Below, piece by piece: positions 34,916 to 46,600 of a stretch of 64,000 bases of DNA. The notes under the pieces are model-generated. The model was not told the origin of the DNA. It searched no databases and worked only from the letters and a program-made list of their open reading frames with translations. The position numbers and the translations under genes were made by a program. Each line of letters begins with the position of its first letter. The first letter of the stretch is position 1. The stretch covers positions 37,735,675 through 37,799,674 of the forward strand of contig OZ024862.1 in assembly GCA_964017155.1 (NCBI GenBank), written 5' to 3'. The stretch is from Oasisia sp. SBJ-2009 (lineage: Eukaryota; Annelida; Polychaeta; Sabellida; Siboglinidae).

Positions 34916-36945
34916 CCAAGCACTCAAACACACACATGTGTCTCATTCTTGTTTTACAGTAAATTTCAATGACATACAATTTTAAATAATGTTAATATCT
35001 TTATGAAGATACAAAATCATTTAGGAACTGTAGTTTAGCTACTGCACGTTTGCATTTTTGTCATATTTAACATTTTTAATTGCCATAACCAGTCAGCTGT
35101 CATTAATTGTTGACACACTGGGGTTTTTGAATGTTGCGATATTGTGTCAACAGGTATTACTTCAAATCTAGATGGGCTTTTGAGGTGATGCATCGCAAAA
35201 TGCCTGTTGTTTATTATGTGTCATTTTACATTTTTATCGAGGCGTGGAAGATATCTATGGTTGTCCTCTGGTGTATAATATTTGTTTGGCTAAAAACGTG
35301 GGTTTTATTATGTCAGAATGAATTTTTACGTCTACAGTTCTTACTTGATACCATATACAATCCTATAACTCTTTAATACCGACCAAAATAATGTCTGATT
35401 GCTATGCAGACATTTTGAAAGTGTTTGTCTATACTGACGTTAGACCAATCATGCCATTGTAAAGCGCTTTAAGTTTATGCTATAAAGCGGATTTACCAGG
35501 AACTTAACCCATAGAATTGTTAATTTTTAAAGGGCTATAATATAATAAAACTTTGATGGTAATGTATAATGACATAAGTTACTACTATTAAGATATCAGC
35601 AATGTAGCAAGTTCAATGTGTGTGTGTGTGTCTTTATCATGATTATATGACATTTTCTGTTGTTATTTGAAGTCGACATTCTTGAATCGTGTCTGTTTAG
35701 TGGCAATTTTCAACTTGGCACATCTGTTCAATTCAAGTCAATTAGCCAAGTTGAACTGTTTGATTTTGCATGCGTCTTGTGATCTGTGGCTAATACCATC
35801 ACTTTGTAGTAGTCATTTTGTTTATCAATGCATGGTCTATTTGATACTACAACACTGGTTAAGTTTAGTGTTGATATTCTAGTAAGAAATGTGCACACAA
35901 GCGTTCATCAGGTTTTGCTTTACAGGACTTGCTATCAGGATGATGACTTTGGTAGAATTGAAAGAAGTGTCTGTACGACACATTCGTTCAGTCTGATTTA
36001 TAAATCGACCCTGAAGAGGTTTTATAAAGTATTTGTTTGCTTCAAGGTTCACTGTATACAGATTACAGACAAGCTCTTGTTAGTGTTTCTCCCTAAGGTG
36101 CTGTTTCAGCTAAAACTTACCTTACAACTGTTCAAACATTTGCCGTTCAAAAATGTGGATACAAACCTACAGCTGGTGTAAGCAAGGGGTTGGCTTTTAA
36201 TCCAGTATTATGTTGTTGTAAATTGTTGTGGATTATTGGCCAAAATAGCCATTGTTCCTGCAATTGAGCGGGAGTTTTGGTAAAATGTAATTATTCTTAT
36301 AGCTTCAAGTTCAAATATTCATCTTCATATCAATTTGTTAATTCTGCCAGTCTTAATGTTTAATTTCCTTTTCAAGTTCTTCCTCAATGAAATATGCCTC
36401 TAAATGCCTTCATTAGGTTATTAATATTTGGTGGTTACCAGATCAAATAATCAAAATAAATTATTTCAATGATATGCCAAGAGGTTTGTTCATCAGACTG
36501 GATGATTCAAATTGTAATTTTTTCCGTTATCACGGACTGTTATTCTCATAACATTTTGTTCAGTTTAAGTGAAATTCATTCAAATGACTACCACAAAATG
36601 ACTACACTGTCAACATTAACCAGTTTTCATCAGTTTAACGAAACTGAACACTGTTTTGAGAAAAATGTGAAACATTTACAAAAAAAATTTACTGAAAAAG
36701 AATACCGATTCTTTCATTTTTACCTAAATATGCAGTTGTTTTAAACCAACTACACCACTTACGAGTCACACATAACAAATCTTAACACTACTGAACCCAG
36801 TTTGCAATCAGTAGAGAGTTTCAGGTGTGTTTTTAATGCCAATGTGGTACACTAGTTTTATTCTTGGCATTCAGCTTGTTCTATTTGTGTCTTTATCACA
36901 GTCGTATTTATAATCGGAATAAAACTGTACAATATGATTGATTAT
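33275..36945 (+). other. probable Pax 3' UTR and downstream sequence
   Basis: AT-rich, with no repeats apart from a CATG/CA tract. Possible poly(A) hexamers AATAAA lie at 35544-35549 and 36918-36923. Which is used cannot be decided from sequence, and the UTR could end earlier with a variant signal. Confidence 0.4.
34809..34912. repeat. (CATG)n then (CA)n microsatellite
   Basis: About 45 bp of CATG units run directly into about 55 bp of CA. Confidence 0.95.
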
Positions 36946-37504
36946 AATATCGTGCTATAATTTTATTATTGTTAATTATTAAGATTGTGCACCACTGTGC
37001 GGCACTTTACTAATTATTTTAATTATTACTGTTGTAAATGGTGTTTATTAGTTGTCGAGTTCTTGTATATCGCTATTAGAAATGTCACTGTTTCAGGTGT
37101 CTTATTAAAATGTATTTTGTATAAATTAATACCTTGTGATTTGTCTCTTTCTCTTGTTGGCGTGTATTACTAATGTACTGAATTCAGCAGCTGTCTGCAT
37201 TCGACTTGGCAAAACCCATCTTATCACATATTTTCAACCATATTTTGTACCTGCACCGGTATTGGGAAGGAGGTTATGGCCCACTCTACCCTTTCCCAAA
37301 ACCACAGAAGTGTTGTGATTGAGGTGAAGTTGATAATTCCTCCCTGGATTGTTATGAATCTCCCTGAAGAAGAATTACATCTGGATTTTTATTTTAGACA
37401 TCCAATAGCACCCACTCACCAACCAAAATTACAAAAAGCAACACATTATTCTGGATATGTGTCTTATTAAACTACCCCTGACATCTGAACAGAGAAGACA
37501 TGTT

Positions 37505-38936
37505 ATACAAGTGTTCTGAATGCTTTATTAGTAACATTAGTCGTGTGTATATATTTACAGTATGACTGCATTCTTCAGTATGCAGTATTATAAAATTACA
37601 CATCAAAACAAATGTACAGTATCATTAAAATATTTATCGACAATAGGAAATCACTGAAAATGTAAGACTACAAATAAAACGTGAAATTGCATTAATCTTT
37701 ACAATAATTTTTTATTTAAGAGGGTTTATAGACCCCATTCCCATTGTCGTTCTTGGTCACATCTTTGCGGAATTATTGTTGCACATATCGCCTGACCCTA
37801 AACATTTCCTATTCTCTTTTTCTCGTTTGACCTACGAGTATAAAACATGAACCAACATGCCTGCCTCACCCCAATTACAGGGTAACTAGCATAGCAATAA
37901 CATAATTACACTGTAGTCTCTGTAATTTTATATAATTAAACATGAGTTGTCTTTATTGCACAAAATTGTAAAATAATGTACCTGAGTTATTGACAACTAA
38001 CCAACACCTCACCCCCCGGGGGTTACAAACCATTGGCAATGGTGGCGACATCTGGAGGATTTATTTCTACTCAATTCTATCACCTGGAAAGTCCTTCAGA
38101 ACATCAGAACTTATAAAATAAATTACGTTAAATACAGCTGTTTGAAGTACACCGTTTGGTAGACCAGAGACCACTGGCTCAAGGAAGTGAATGAACGCAG
38201 AACGAGGAGGAAATGCAGTTACAGTCGCTCCAAAGTTAGCATATAATTTTATGTAGATGTGGTGGTTCTGATTGACAAGGTCTGTGTACAGACCTTGTTT
38301 TGGACACTTGAATGCAGGGAATGTATCAAGTCACAGGCACTCAAGGCATACATCCAAAACAGATCAAATATACAATGACAATGAAACGTATGAAATCTAT
38401 TCAGCGGTACCTTAACCGAAGAGGTGATTTTGTGTTGTTCTTTAAAATGCCTTGAAGGCAGCTGTATTAATGAAATGCTTGAACATGTCGCAGTGTGGTG
38501 CAACTTTGGCCAGTAAGGATTATGCATCATGCAGCAGGTAAGTGAGACGACAGTAATCACCCCTAACCACATTTTAGGGCAGTAACCCAATAAATTACTA
38601 TTGGTTGCTCATTTCTGGACAATTGTTCTCCAAGATGACCAGTCTGATGGCCGGTTGATAGTGGTCAGGCTTAGACAGTCTTCATCATCATGACCACTCT
38701 GGTGGTCACTAGTGGTCAGTCCTGCAGTTTTTCTCTACCATGTCAACTCTGGTGGTCAGAAGTGGTCAGTCCTGGAGTCATTCTTCATCATGAAGACTCT
38801 GGTGGTCAGTAATGGCCAGTCTAGACCATTTGTCCTCGGGCAGTCACTAGTGGTCAGTCCTGGATAGTTTCCTCATCATGTCCACTCCGATGACCAGTCC
38901 TGGACGGTCTTTCTCCACTCTGTCCACAAAGACTGG
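37505..38936 (-). other. 3' UTR of the PLEKHM1-like gene
   Basis: Follows the - strand stop at 38937-38939. An AATAAAGC hexamer on the - strand (37524-37529) is a good poly(A) signal, placing the 3' end near 37.5 kb in a convergent arrangement with the Pax gene. Confidence 0.5.
37524..37529 (-). terminator. candidate poly(A) signal AATAAA
   Basis: Reads AATAAA on the - strand, about 1.4 kb past the stop codon of the PLEKHM1-like gene. Another AATAAA occurs upstream on the same strand near 37710. Confidence 0.4.
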
Positions 38937-38955
38937 TCAGTCCTGAGCTGGGTCG
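38640..38955. repeat. degenerate tandem repeat of about 60 bp spanning the stop codon
   Basis: The phrases GGTCAGTCCTG, CTGGTGGTCA and TTCATCATGA recur five or six times with substitutions. The last unit enters the coding sequence: the - strand TGACC of GGTCA supplies the stop codon of the PLEKHM1-like gene. Confidence 0.65.
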
Positions 38956-39086
38956 TCTGCATAGTCAACACCGCTGGTCACGTGGCTGCCCAACCGCATG
39001 CGTCGCTGGGTAAAGCGGGCACACTTTGGACACTTGACCGCGTCTGTCTTGCAGGCCTTGTGATAAACAGCCCAACACGATTCACA
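38937..39086 (-). CDS. PLEKHM1-like exon 16 (terminal zinc knuckle, stop)
   Basis: Acceptor TGTTTGCAG|TGTGAA. Encodes [35 protein letters not shown] and an acidic tail ending PAQD-stop (TGA 38937-38939). CxxC..HxxC..CxxC pattern typical of Rubicon-homology C-termini. Confidence 0.88.
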   Translation of the reverse strand, partial: [49 protein letters not shown]

Positions 39087-42000
39087 CTGCAAACACACCA
39101 AGAACACAAGAGGTCAGAGGTCGGTTTCATTAAGCCTCTATTTGAAGGGGACGTTTACTGTTAAATTCATAACTCGAAGCAATCAGTAAAGAAAAGTTCC
39201 CCAGTTCTTACCAAGAACTTGTGAACACTCAAAGCCCTCAATACTTCACCCTCTAGCAAACCCAGTCATCCCAAAAGCAACCCAACTTCCTTCGGAGGCA
39301 TTCAGCCACGCAATGCATATACTATTGCCAGGTATTTATCTTTACAGGTCGTAACTGAAATTGCAGCAGTCTAACCACAGCACACTCATGGAGACAGGCT
39401 GGTTGACTGGCGAGATTCAAGGTCATATCTATCATAATCAAGTAGAACCAAAACACAAGACTATAGCTCAAACAACCTAGTGTCATGCCTAACCTAGTAA
39501 CACAATGAATCTTTTAATACAAGCTGATAACAACCAATCAAAGAACACAACCGACAAAATAAAAAAAAACAGTAACTCTAGTAATGTAGTAGTATGAAAG
39601 TAGTAATATCCAGTAACATTACCAGAATTCAGCAAAGAGGAACAGATCTCTAAGCACTACAATAATGCTATTCACATCTTCGCGAGTTACCAAAATTAAC
39701 AATCAAAGTAAATTCTTTAAATGATTTTAGCTTTAATTAAACTGACTCGCCAGGTGCATTAATTATTCACATCCCACTAATGTGATGATACATTACATCA
39801 AGCAGGGGAGCAGACGTAAGTACAGTAGGTTTCTTCCCAGTTACAAGCCACAGTGTACATGGCAACGCCCACTTTCAACTCACCTGTATTGTGACGTCGA
39901 GTTGGAAGGGGTAGATGACCTGGGGGTTATTACAGATCTCACAGATGAACCCCTTCTGGCGACACAGGGGGCAGTTGTAGATGTGTTTTGTCCCAAACTG
40001 AATCACCTTCTGGAGTTTGTGTGCGAACTGGTTGTCATGTATCTGCAGTAAGTCCTAAAGTCAAGTAAAGGTAAAGGTAAGTTCTTATATAGCGCAGTAC
40101 CCAATCCTCAGGATTGCTCAAACCGCTTTACACTTTACTTCCCTGACAGACCTGTTCAATCAGACACCATCTCAACTTCTCTGGGAACCATACAATACAC
40201 ATGATGTCTATGCTCATACACATATCCACCACTGTCTATAGCCTGGTAGACAGAACATTCCAATATAAAACTCTTCCAAGACAGAAGACATTCTTATCAC
40301 AGGTTGATCTAGGCGTCCACCCATCTGTCCCTTGGATGGGCAAAGGTACTTTTGGATCAGTAACAATTTGAGTGGATGGGTAATGAATGGAAATTTGAGC
40401 AAATAAACTGTGTTATTCATTCTGTTCACACATGTATTTAGACTGGATTGTGTCATTTGTGTGCACATGTAAAAACACACACACCTATCGGGACATTTTG
40501 GACTGGTAAAGATGTGATCCTACACAAAGGCTTGGCTCATACATGTAGTACATCCACAAAAAATACTGCCCGAATTTATTTTAAAATGTGAACAATTTAA
40601 ATGTTCACTTGTCACTCGACATTCGAATATGGTCACACATAAAACTATAAAGTGGTTCTTAACATAAACTAGAAAAGTCACTTATTTGGGTAGCATTTAA
40701 CCATGATGCAGATACTGCATGTACATAATTTGTTCACACATCCACCACTGTCTATCATTGGCAGGAGGAGATTTATATAGGTGAACTAGAGCAACATGGA
40801 GAGAACAAAACTATTCCCACTTGGGTACTTCCAACTGACAGTTTGAAGGTCAGTTTACTATACTACTAAATCCTACAATAAACCACTAATTTTGCAATAA
40901 CCCATTTATTAAATCATATTAACGCTTTATATCCGACCACCCAAAATTGCTGAATTAAAACCACTCATATACATGTCATGTGGCGCCACCTGCTGGATAA
41001 CTGCATGCCAGATGTCATTTTAAAATTTAGTGAATCTGCAATACACATGGTGTATATGTTGTTATGTTATTTATTTATTAGATCAAAATAATATATTCTT
41101 ATAATTTTGAAGAACATATTATGTACACTGTTATATAATATATTTATTTGCCATATTTCATTTTATTGTATATATAGGCACTATGTGAGTCAATGCCAGA
41201 CCACATTCCAATTTAACATGTAATGCATTTTTTAAATGGCAATAAAGCTTTATTATTATTCAGAAGGATTTGAGTTATCCCATTTAAAAACTTATCTTGC
41301 TAGGTGTGCAGCACTGGAGGGGATTGAAAAAAATTAGCTTTGGGGTCTAACAAAAGAGACAGACCACTAGTGAATAGAGATGGATGTCCTCGTAGAGATA
41401 TTCCCGCGGTGACACTCGTCTCCGCAGCTCGTCCGCGACACACTGTTTACACGTAAACAGGTACGACTTCACGAGTCGCAGCTGTAACCGTAGCAACTGT
41501 AAACAAATATCATACGCTGTAACCATGGCAACTGACGAGGCAGATGAAACTGTTGTGTAAAAGTGACTGTGAAATAGTGGCTTTGTTGATGCAATAGTTT
41601 GAAAGGGAGGTGAACAACATATGTGATCACAGGAGGCACAGACTGTCCAATCATTTGTATTACTATGCCACTGTTTTTAGCCCATTAAATGTTGTACTTT
41701 AAGGTCTGTATGATCACGGCTCATTATAATATGTTTTTAAAACAATTGAAGTGTTCATTTACCACTGCATGCATGATGACATCAGTGATAGCTTATTCAC
41801 CATTACACATGCACATTTTTGAACACGATGGCCACGTGGTGAGGACAAAATGGTATGATCATAATTCAACATAAATGATTATAAAAACCACAGGGCATAC
41901 TGCACTCATGTATAAAGATGAAGTTAACTAACTTTCAACAATGTTTAGTTGACTTATTCGTAAACTGAATTAAGGAATATACCTCTAGACAGAAGGAATG

Positions 42001-43583
42001 ACATCCCACAATTTTGTTCCTGAATAAATTAACTGGAGGTGGTGAAATATTTACAGTAATCTAGTTATGATAACAAACTATCTCCTTCACATTACCAACA
42101 TAATCATTCAAAACCCAACTTAATGAACATTATCACCAATACTGTAAACTATTTTGTAGCATATCCAATAGAAAATTACTAAAATGGTCGATAAGGAACC
42201 TTTAAAACCATGAAAGTCAATGATCCAACCTTAGGACTGGTCAGACTATTTCCAATTTTCCCTGCTCCAACAGATATTTTCCCATTCTAATGTCAACTTG
42301 ACTTCTCTAGACACCATCCACAAATGCGTAATACTTATCTTTTGAGGTCATTTGTGAACGCCATATCTTACCCTGCTGTTGTTCATTTCGTTGATGTGAT
42401 CATATAGTCGACGGTTTATCTTTTGAACATTGATGAGTGGGGCCATCTTAGTCCCCTGTAGGAAGTCCAAGTTCTGCTTGCACACTGTATCGCAAAACAA
42501 AGCCTATTTATTTTTGCCTAGCATTATCAGACAGCTGAAACTTTCCTGCAAAACAGCAGAAATGTTCACCAGTTCATTATTTCACAACCTAAACTTATTT
42601 CGTAACCATTTTAAGTTCTGCTGTTGCCAATTATGTCAGTGCGCACAGTAAATAATGACCTTGACCTTATTTCACAAAGATGCTTACTGGGAATGAAGAG
42701 TGATTAAATTTGTTGACGAAAAAAATATGTCACCGTATTAAAAAAAATATACCACCAATTGGTAGTGGACGGAAGTGAATAAAAAAGTGGAACTAATTAA
42801 CATATTAATATACAGATGTATTTTTTTAAATACCCATACTGTGAGTGTCTTTACAGTTGGTGTTGATTTTATGTACAAAATTGTGTTCATTAATGAAACC
42901 ATCATATATACTAATAGAAATGGTAAAAATATAGCAACAATAAATTAATTAACTATATTATAATGTCAAGATGTTTGCTTATGTTATACTTTGTATATGA
43001 ATTTGTAACCAGTATTTAAATAAATATTATGTGTCAGGGGTAAATAGACAAAAATTCATTTACTTCAAATTTACCCCTTTCAAACATTGTATATTGTAGT
43101 AATTTAGCTAAATTTGTCTGTTTGTATTGTATTTATTGTTGTTAACAATGTTCTGCGTTCTGAGTACAATGTTCTGAATAAACTTTTAAATGAAAACAAT
43201 TATCACCCAAGTTATCACAGTAAGCAAAAATTAAACTGTCTACTGCCTAATGTGTTATCAGACCCCTGACGTGGCTACGGCTTCCTTCAAGGTCTGAGTG
43301 TTGTGTGTGACTTTGGCATTGTCATCGGTGACCCACCTTTATGTTTGCGGAAGTCCCAGTTGTGGACGATCCGAGAAGGAATGTAATATTCATCATTCTC
43401 ATGGCACTCATAGCAATAGTATCCTGCATTGTACGTACATACTCGTGCCTTCCCATAGACTGAAACCAGACGTAGTCAGAAATCTCTCAAGATGGTCACC
43501 ACTTGGAGCACATGTATGTAATTGTTGGTGATACATCTCGGATGGTGAAATCCACTAGAAAACATTCACCTACGATGACTAAA

Positions 43584-43654
<71 letters not shown>

Positions 43655-46600
43655 GGTGTGTGTGTGGTGTGTAGGGTGTGTGTGGTGTGTGTGGTGTGTG
43701 TGTGGTGTGTGTGTGGTGTGTGTGTGGTGTGTGTGTGGTGTGTGTGGTGTGTGTGGTGTGTGTGGTGTGTGTGGTGTGTGTGGTGTGTGTGTGGTGTGTG
43801 TGGTGTGTGTGGTGTGTGTGGTGTGTGTGGTGTGTGTGTGGTGTGTGTGTGGTGTGTGTGTTTGGTGTGTATGTACATCCCTGCATGTGTGTGTGCGTGT
43901 TACGTGTACACATTATTCCACTGCTAAATGCAATATAACAATACACTTCTGTGTTTTGTCCTCGCAACATAAAATAAAAACATTTACAGGACATTGAAAT
44001 ATCTTAAAAATACAAAGCTGACATCGACACTGATAGGAAGTTGACACTGACACATTCCGACGGGTCGAGAACAGCCGCGACACTGATAGTTCTGCATGTC
44101 AAGTCCCTTCTCGTGGCAAATCTCCCCAACCAACTCAACCAAGTGCTCATATTGCTGTAACACAGACACAGGATCCAGAGTTGACAGACGACTCTAGGCA
44201 GTGGTTTGTCTGTGTGCATTCAGGTCGGCCATTTTGTACCTGTTTGCTAGTACATGTAAGAAAGTTAAAAAATCATCAAAATGCATTTTGCTTACCTTCT
44301 TTGATTTTATACCTGCCCATTAGGGTATGTATTTTATGTATTCATTACAATAATATTACATTTTTATGAATTTTAATTCACATTATAGTACAGCTATACA
44401 TCTGTTGATTTTAATATGTTTCAATGTAGTTTTGCATATTTCAAACATACTCTTTCTAAGTGATGTAGTAATTTATTATTCACATGAATACCTATATTCT
44501 TAAGCTAAGCAGACACCTACCGATTTTCAGCACACACCTACCGACTATTCGGCGTAAAATCAGTCAGCTGACCGCAGTCGGTAGGTGTGTGCTGAAATTA
44601 AGGCCACATTTATTTTTGTCATCAAATGATAATGCTGTATTGAACTGCAAGTAAAACAATGTGCCAGACTTTATATTTAACACAGTAAAATAAAATATGG
44701 TTGTGAGTTCATTTCTTGTAACTTATTTCCTTGTGCAATTGCGAACTTATTTCTAAAACTTTTCCTATGACTTTATTGTAACCCAAAACTTACTGGGTCC
44801 ACAATAGGTACACGGATGTTTGTTCCTGCGTCTGACGGCAGTACTACAAATTCATCCATCACGTCTGAATCCTGCAACAGAAAGTACATTTGCTTAGTAA
44901 AATATTTGCTACTATGAAATATGTCTGCACCTGCATTGTTTCAATCATTATGTTCTGCAATATCGAGGCAGTCGTTGCTTCTTTTTTCAATGAGAACGTG
45001 CTGCACATTTTTGTTTCAGAGATGATACATTTTCAGTTGAGGGTATTTTGGTAATTCCAATCAGAATAAAATAGTAAGCATGTGATCGATTTGTGTGGTT
45101 GTTATTTGAACTATGTTCAACAGTTGGATGTTGCTCACTGAAGATGCATTTTTGAAAGATATAATCCTATGATAGGTTTGCCTAGGACTGAGGTCCATTC
45201 AAGAACACAATATAATATGACAGGGCCCACTGCTGTATTGGCACATCACAAGGTGGCAGCACTCAAATTTTTAATTTTTTTTCTTTAAGATATAATTCCC
45301 TCATCTTGGTGGATTAAACTGATTTAATATATGGAGTTGATTAAAAATGCAAAAATCTTCACCATATCGTTGAGGATATTATTTCCTTGACACACATGAG
45401 CTAGCATCCTGGTGGTGCATCCTAGGCCGACTTCGATTGAGCTACTCGAGTTACTCGCGTAACTCCAACGTGGTATCCGGTTTATGATAATTTAACTGCG
45501 CGCGCAGTACTACGCGCGTAATCCAACTGAACACCGATGATCGTGATCACGGACATAAACCCCTTATGTAAATAAATAAAATAAAGTAATCTGCTGTTTA
45601 GTGTGTAAATTATGACGTTCATGTTCTTGGACTTTAATTATAATTCATACAATGTGTTGACTTTAATCCATATAGAAGTCCTTAAATGATTGTGTCATGT
45701 AATGTTTAATTAATTTCTTATGCGGTAGGGGGCCTACGTAAGTTACTCGAGTGAATCCTGTAAAACTCGCGATTGCCTCGAGTAACTAATCTAGGTCAAA
45801 AATGGTCACGTGCTCGAGTGATCTCGGCTGTTCGATTGGGACTCGGGTAACCCTCGGGTTACGCGAGTTACTCGCGTAGCTCAATCGAAGTCGGCCCTAG
45901 TGTTGAAACGTTTTGTCACACATCACAGTGAGGGGATGAAACTTATTTTAAAGAACAAAAGAGGGCTTGTAGCTTTGTAAATATTTTACTTAAATGGTCC
46001 CGTTCGTTTTAATACCAACTTCTCTGGGAAGCATTCAGCCACAGGATCATTATTCATGGCAACCAGGCTGCATTTGGCATGTACCAACCTTAGCCTCAGT
46101 TACCCAGGCTCCATGAGGTGGCAGCACTTTTAAGCTACTCAACTCTGCCTGGGGAGATTAATGCTCTGCATTTGTTAACCGCCAGGGCGGCCTTACCCCA
46201 GATTAGGGTAGATACACTGATTGGCTCTCAGGCCAATTATGAAATAAAAAAATTAATAATGATATACTTTTACAAGATAATAAAATCCATTGAAAAGTAT
46301 ACAACATTGAACACAAAAATAAGTAAAAATTCAAATTTACAGTTGTTTATAAAATAAGAATTACAGCAAGATTAACCAGAATCCATGAGGTGACAGCATT
46401 GTTTATCCCCAAACGGATAACATACAAAGTAAATAAGGATAGCTTTTTATCAAATAATGTTGTATTATAAAAACTATTCAAAATTAAACTTACATATTAA
46501 CACAAAATAAATAGAAATACAACTTTGCAGTTGTTTATAAAAATATAAATCACGGCAGGATTGTGTCCGTGAGGTGGCAGCATTGTATAGATCATGCTGA

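Noticed and set aside
33629..36744. Several 60-117 codon frames downstream of the Pax stop
   Set aside because: Low-complexity AT-rich translations without domains, in the probable 3' UTR.
43503..43997. 164-codon Cys/Val-rich and 142-codon His/Thr-rich open frames
   Set aside because: Products of the GT/GTGTGG microsatellite.
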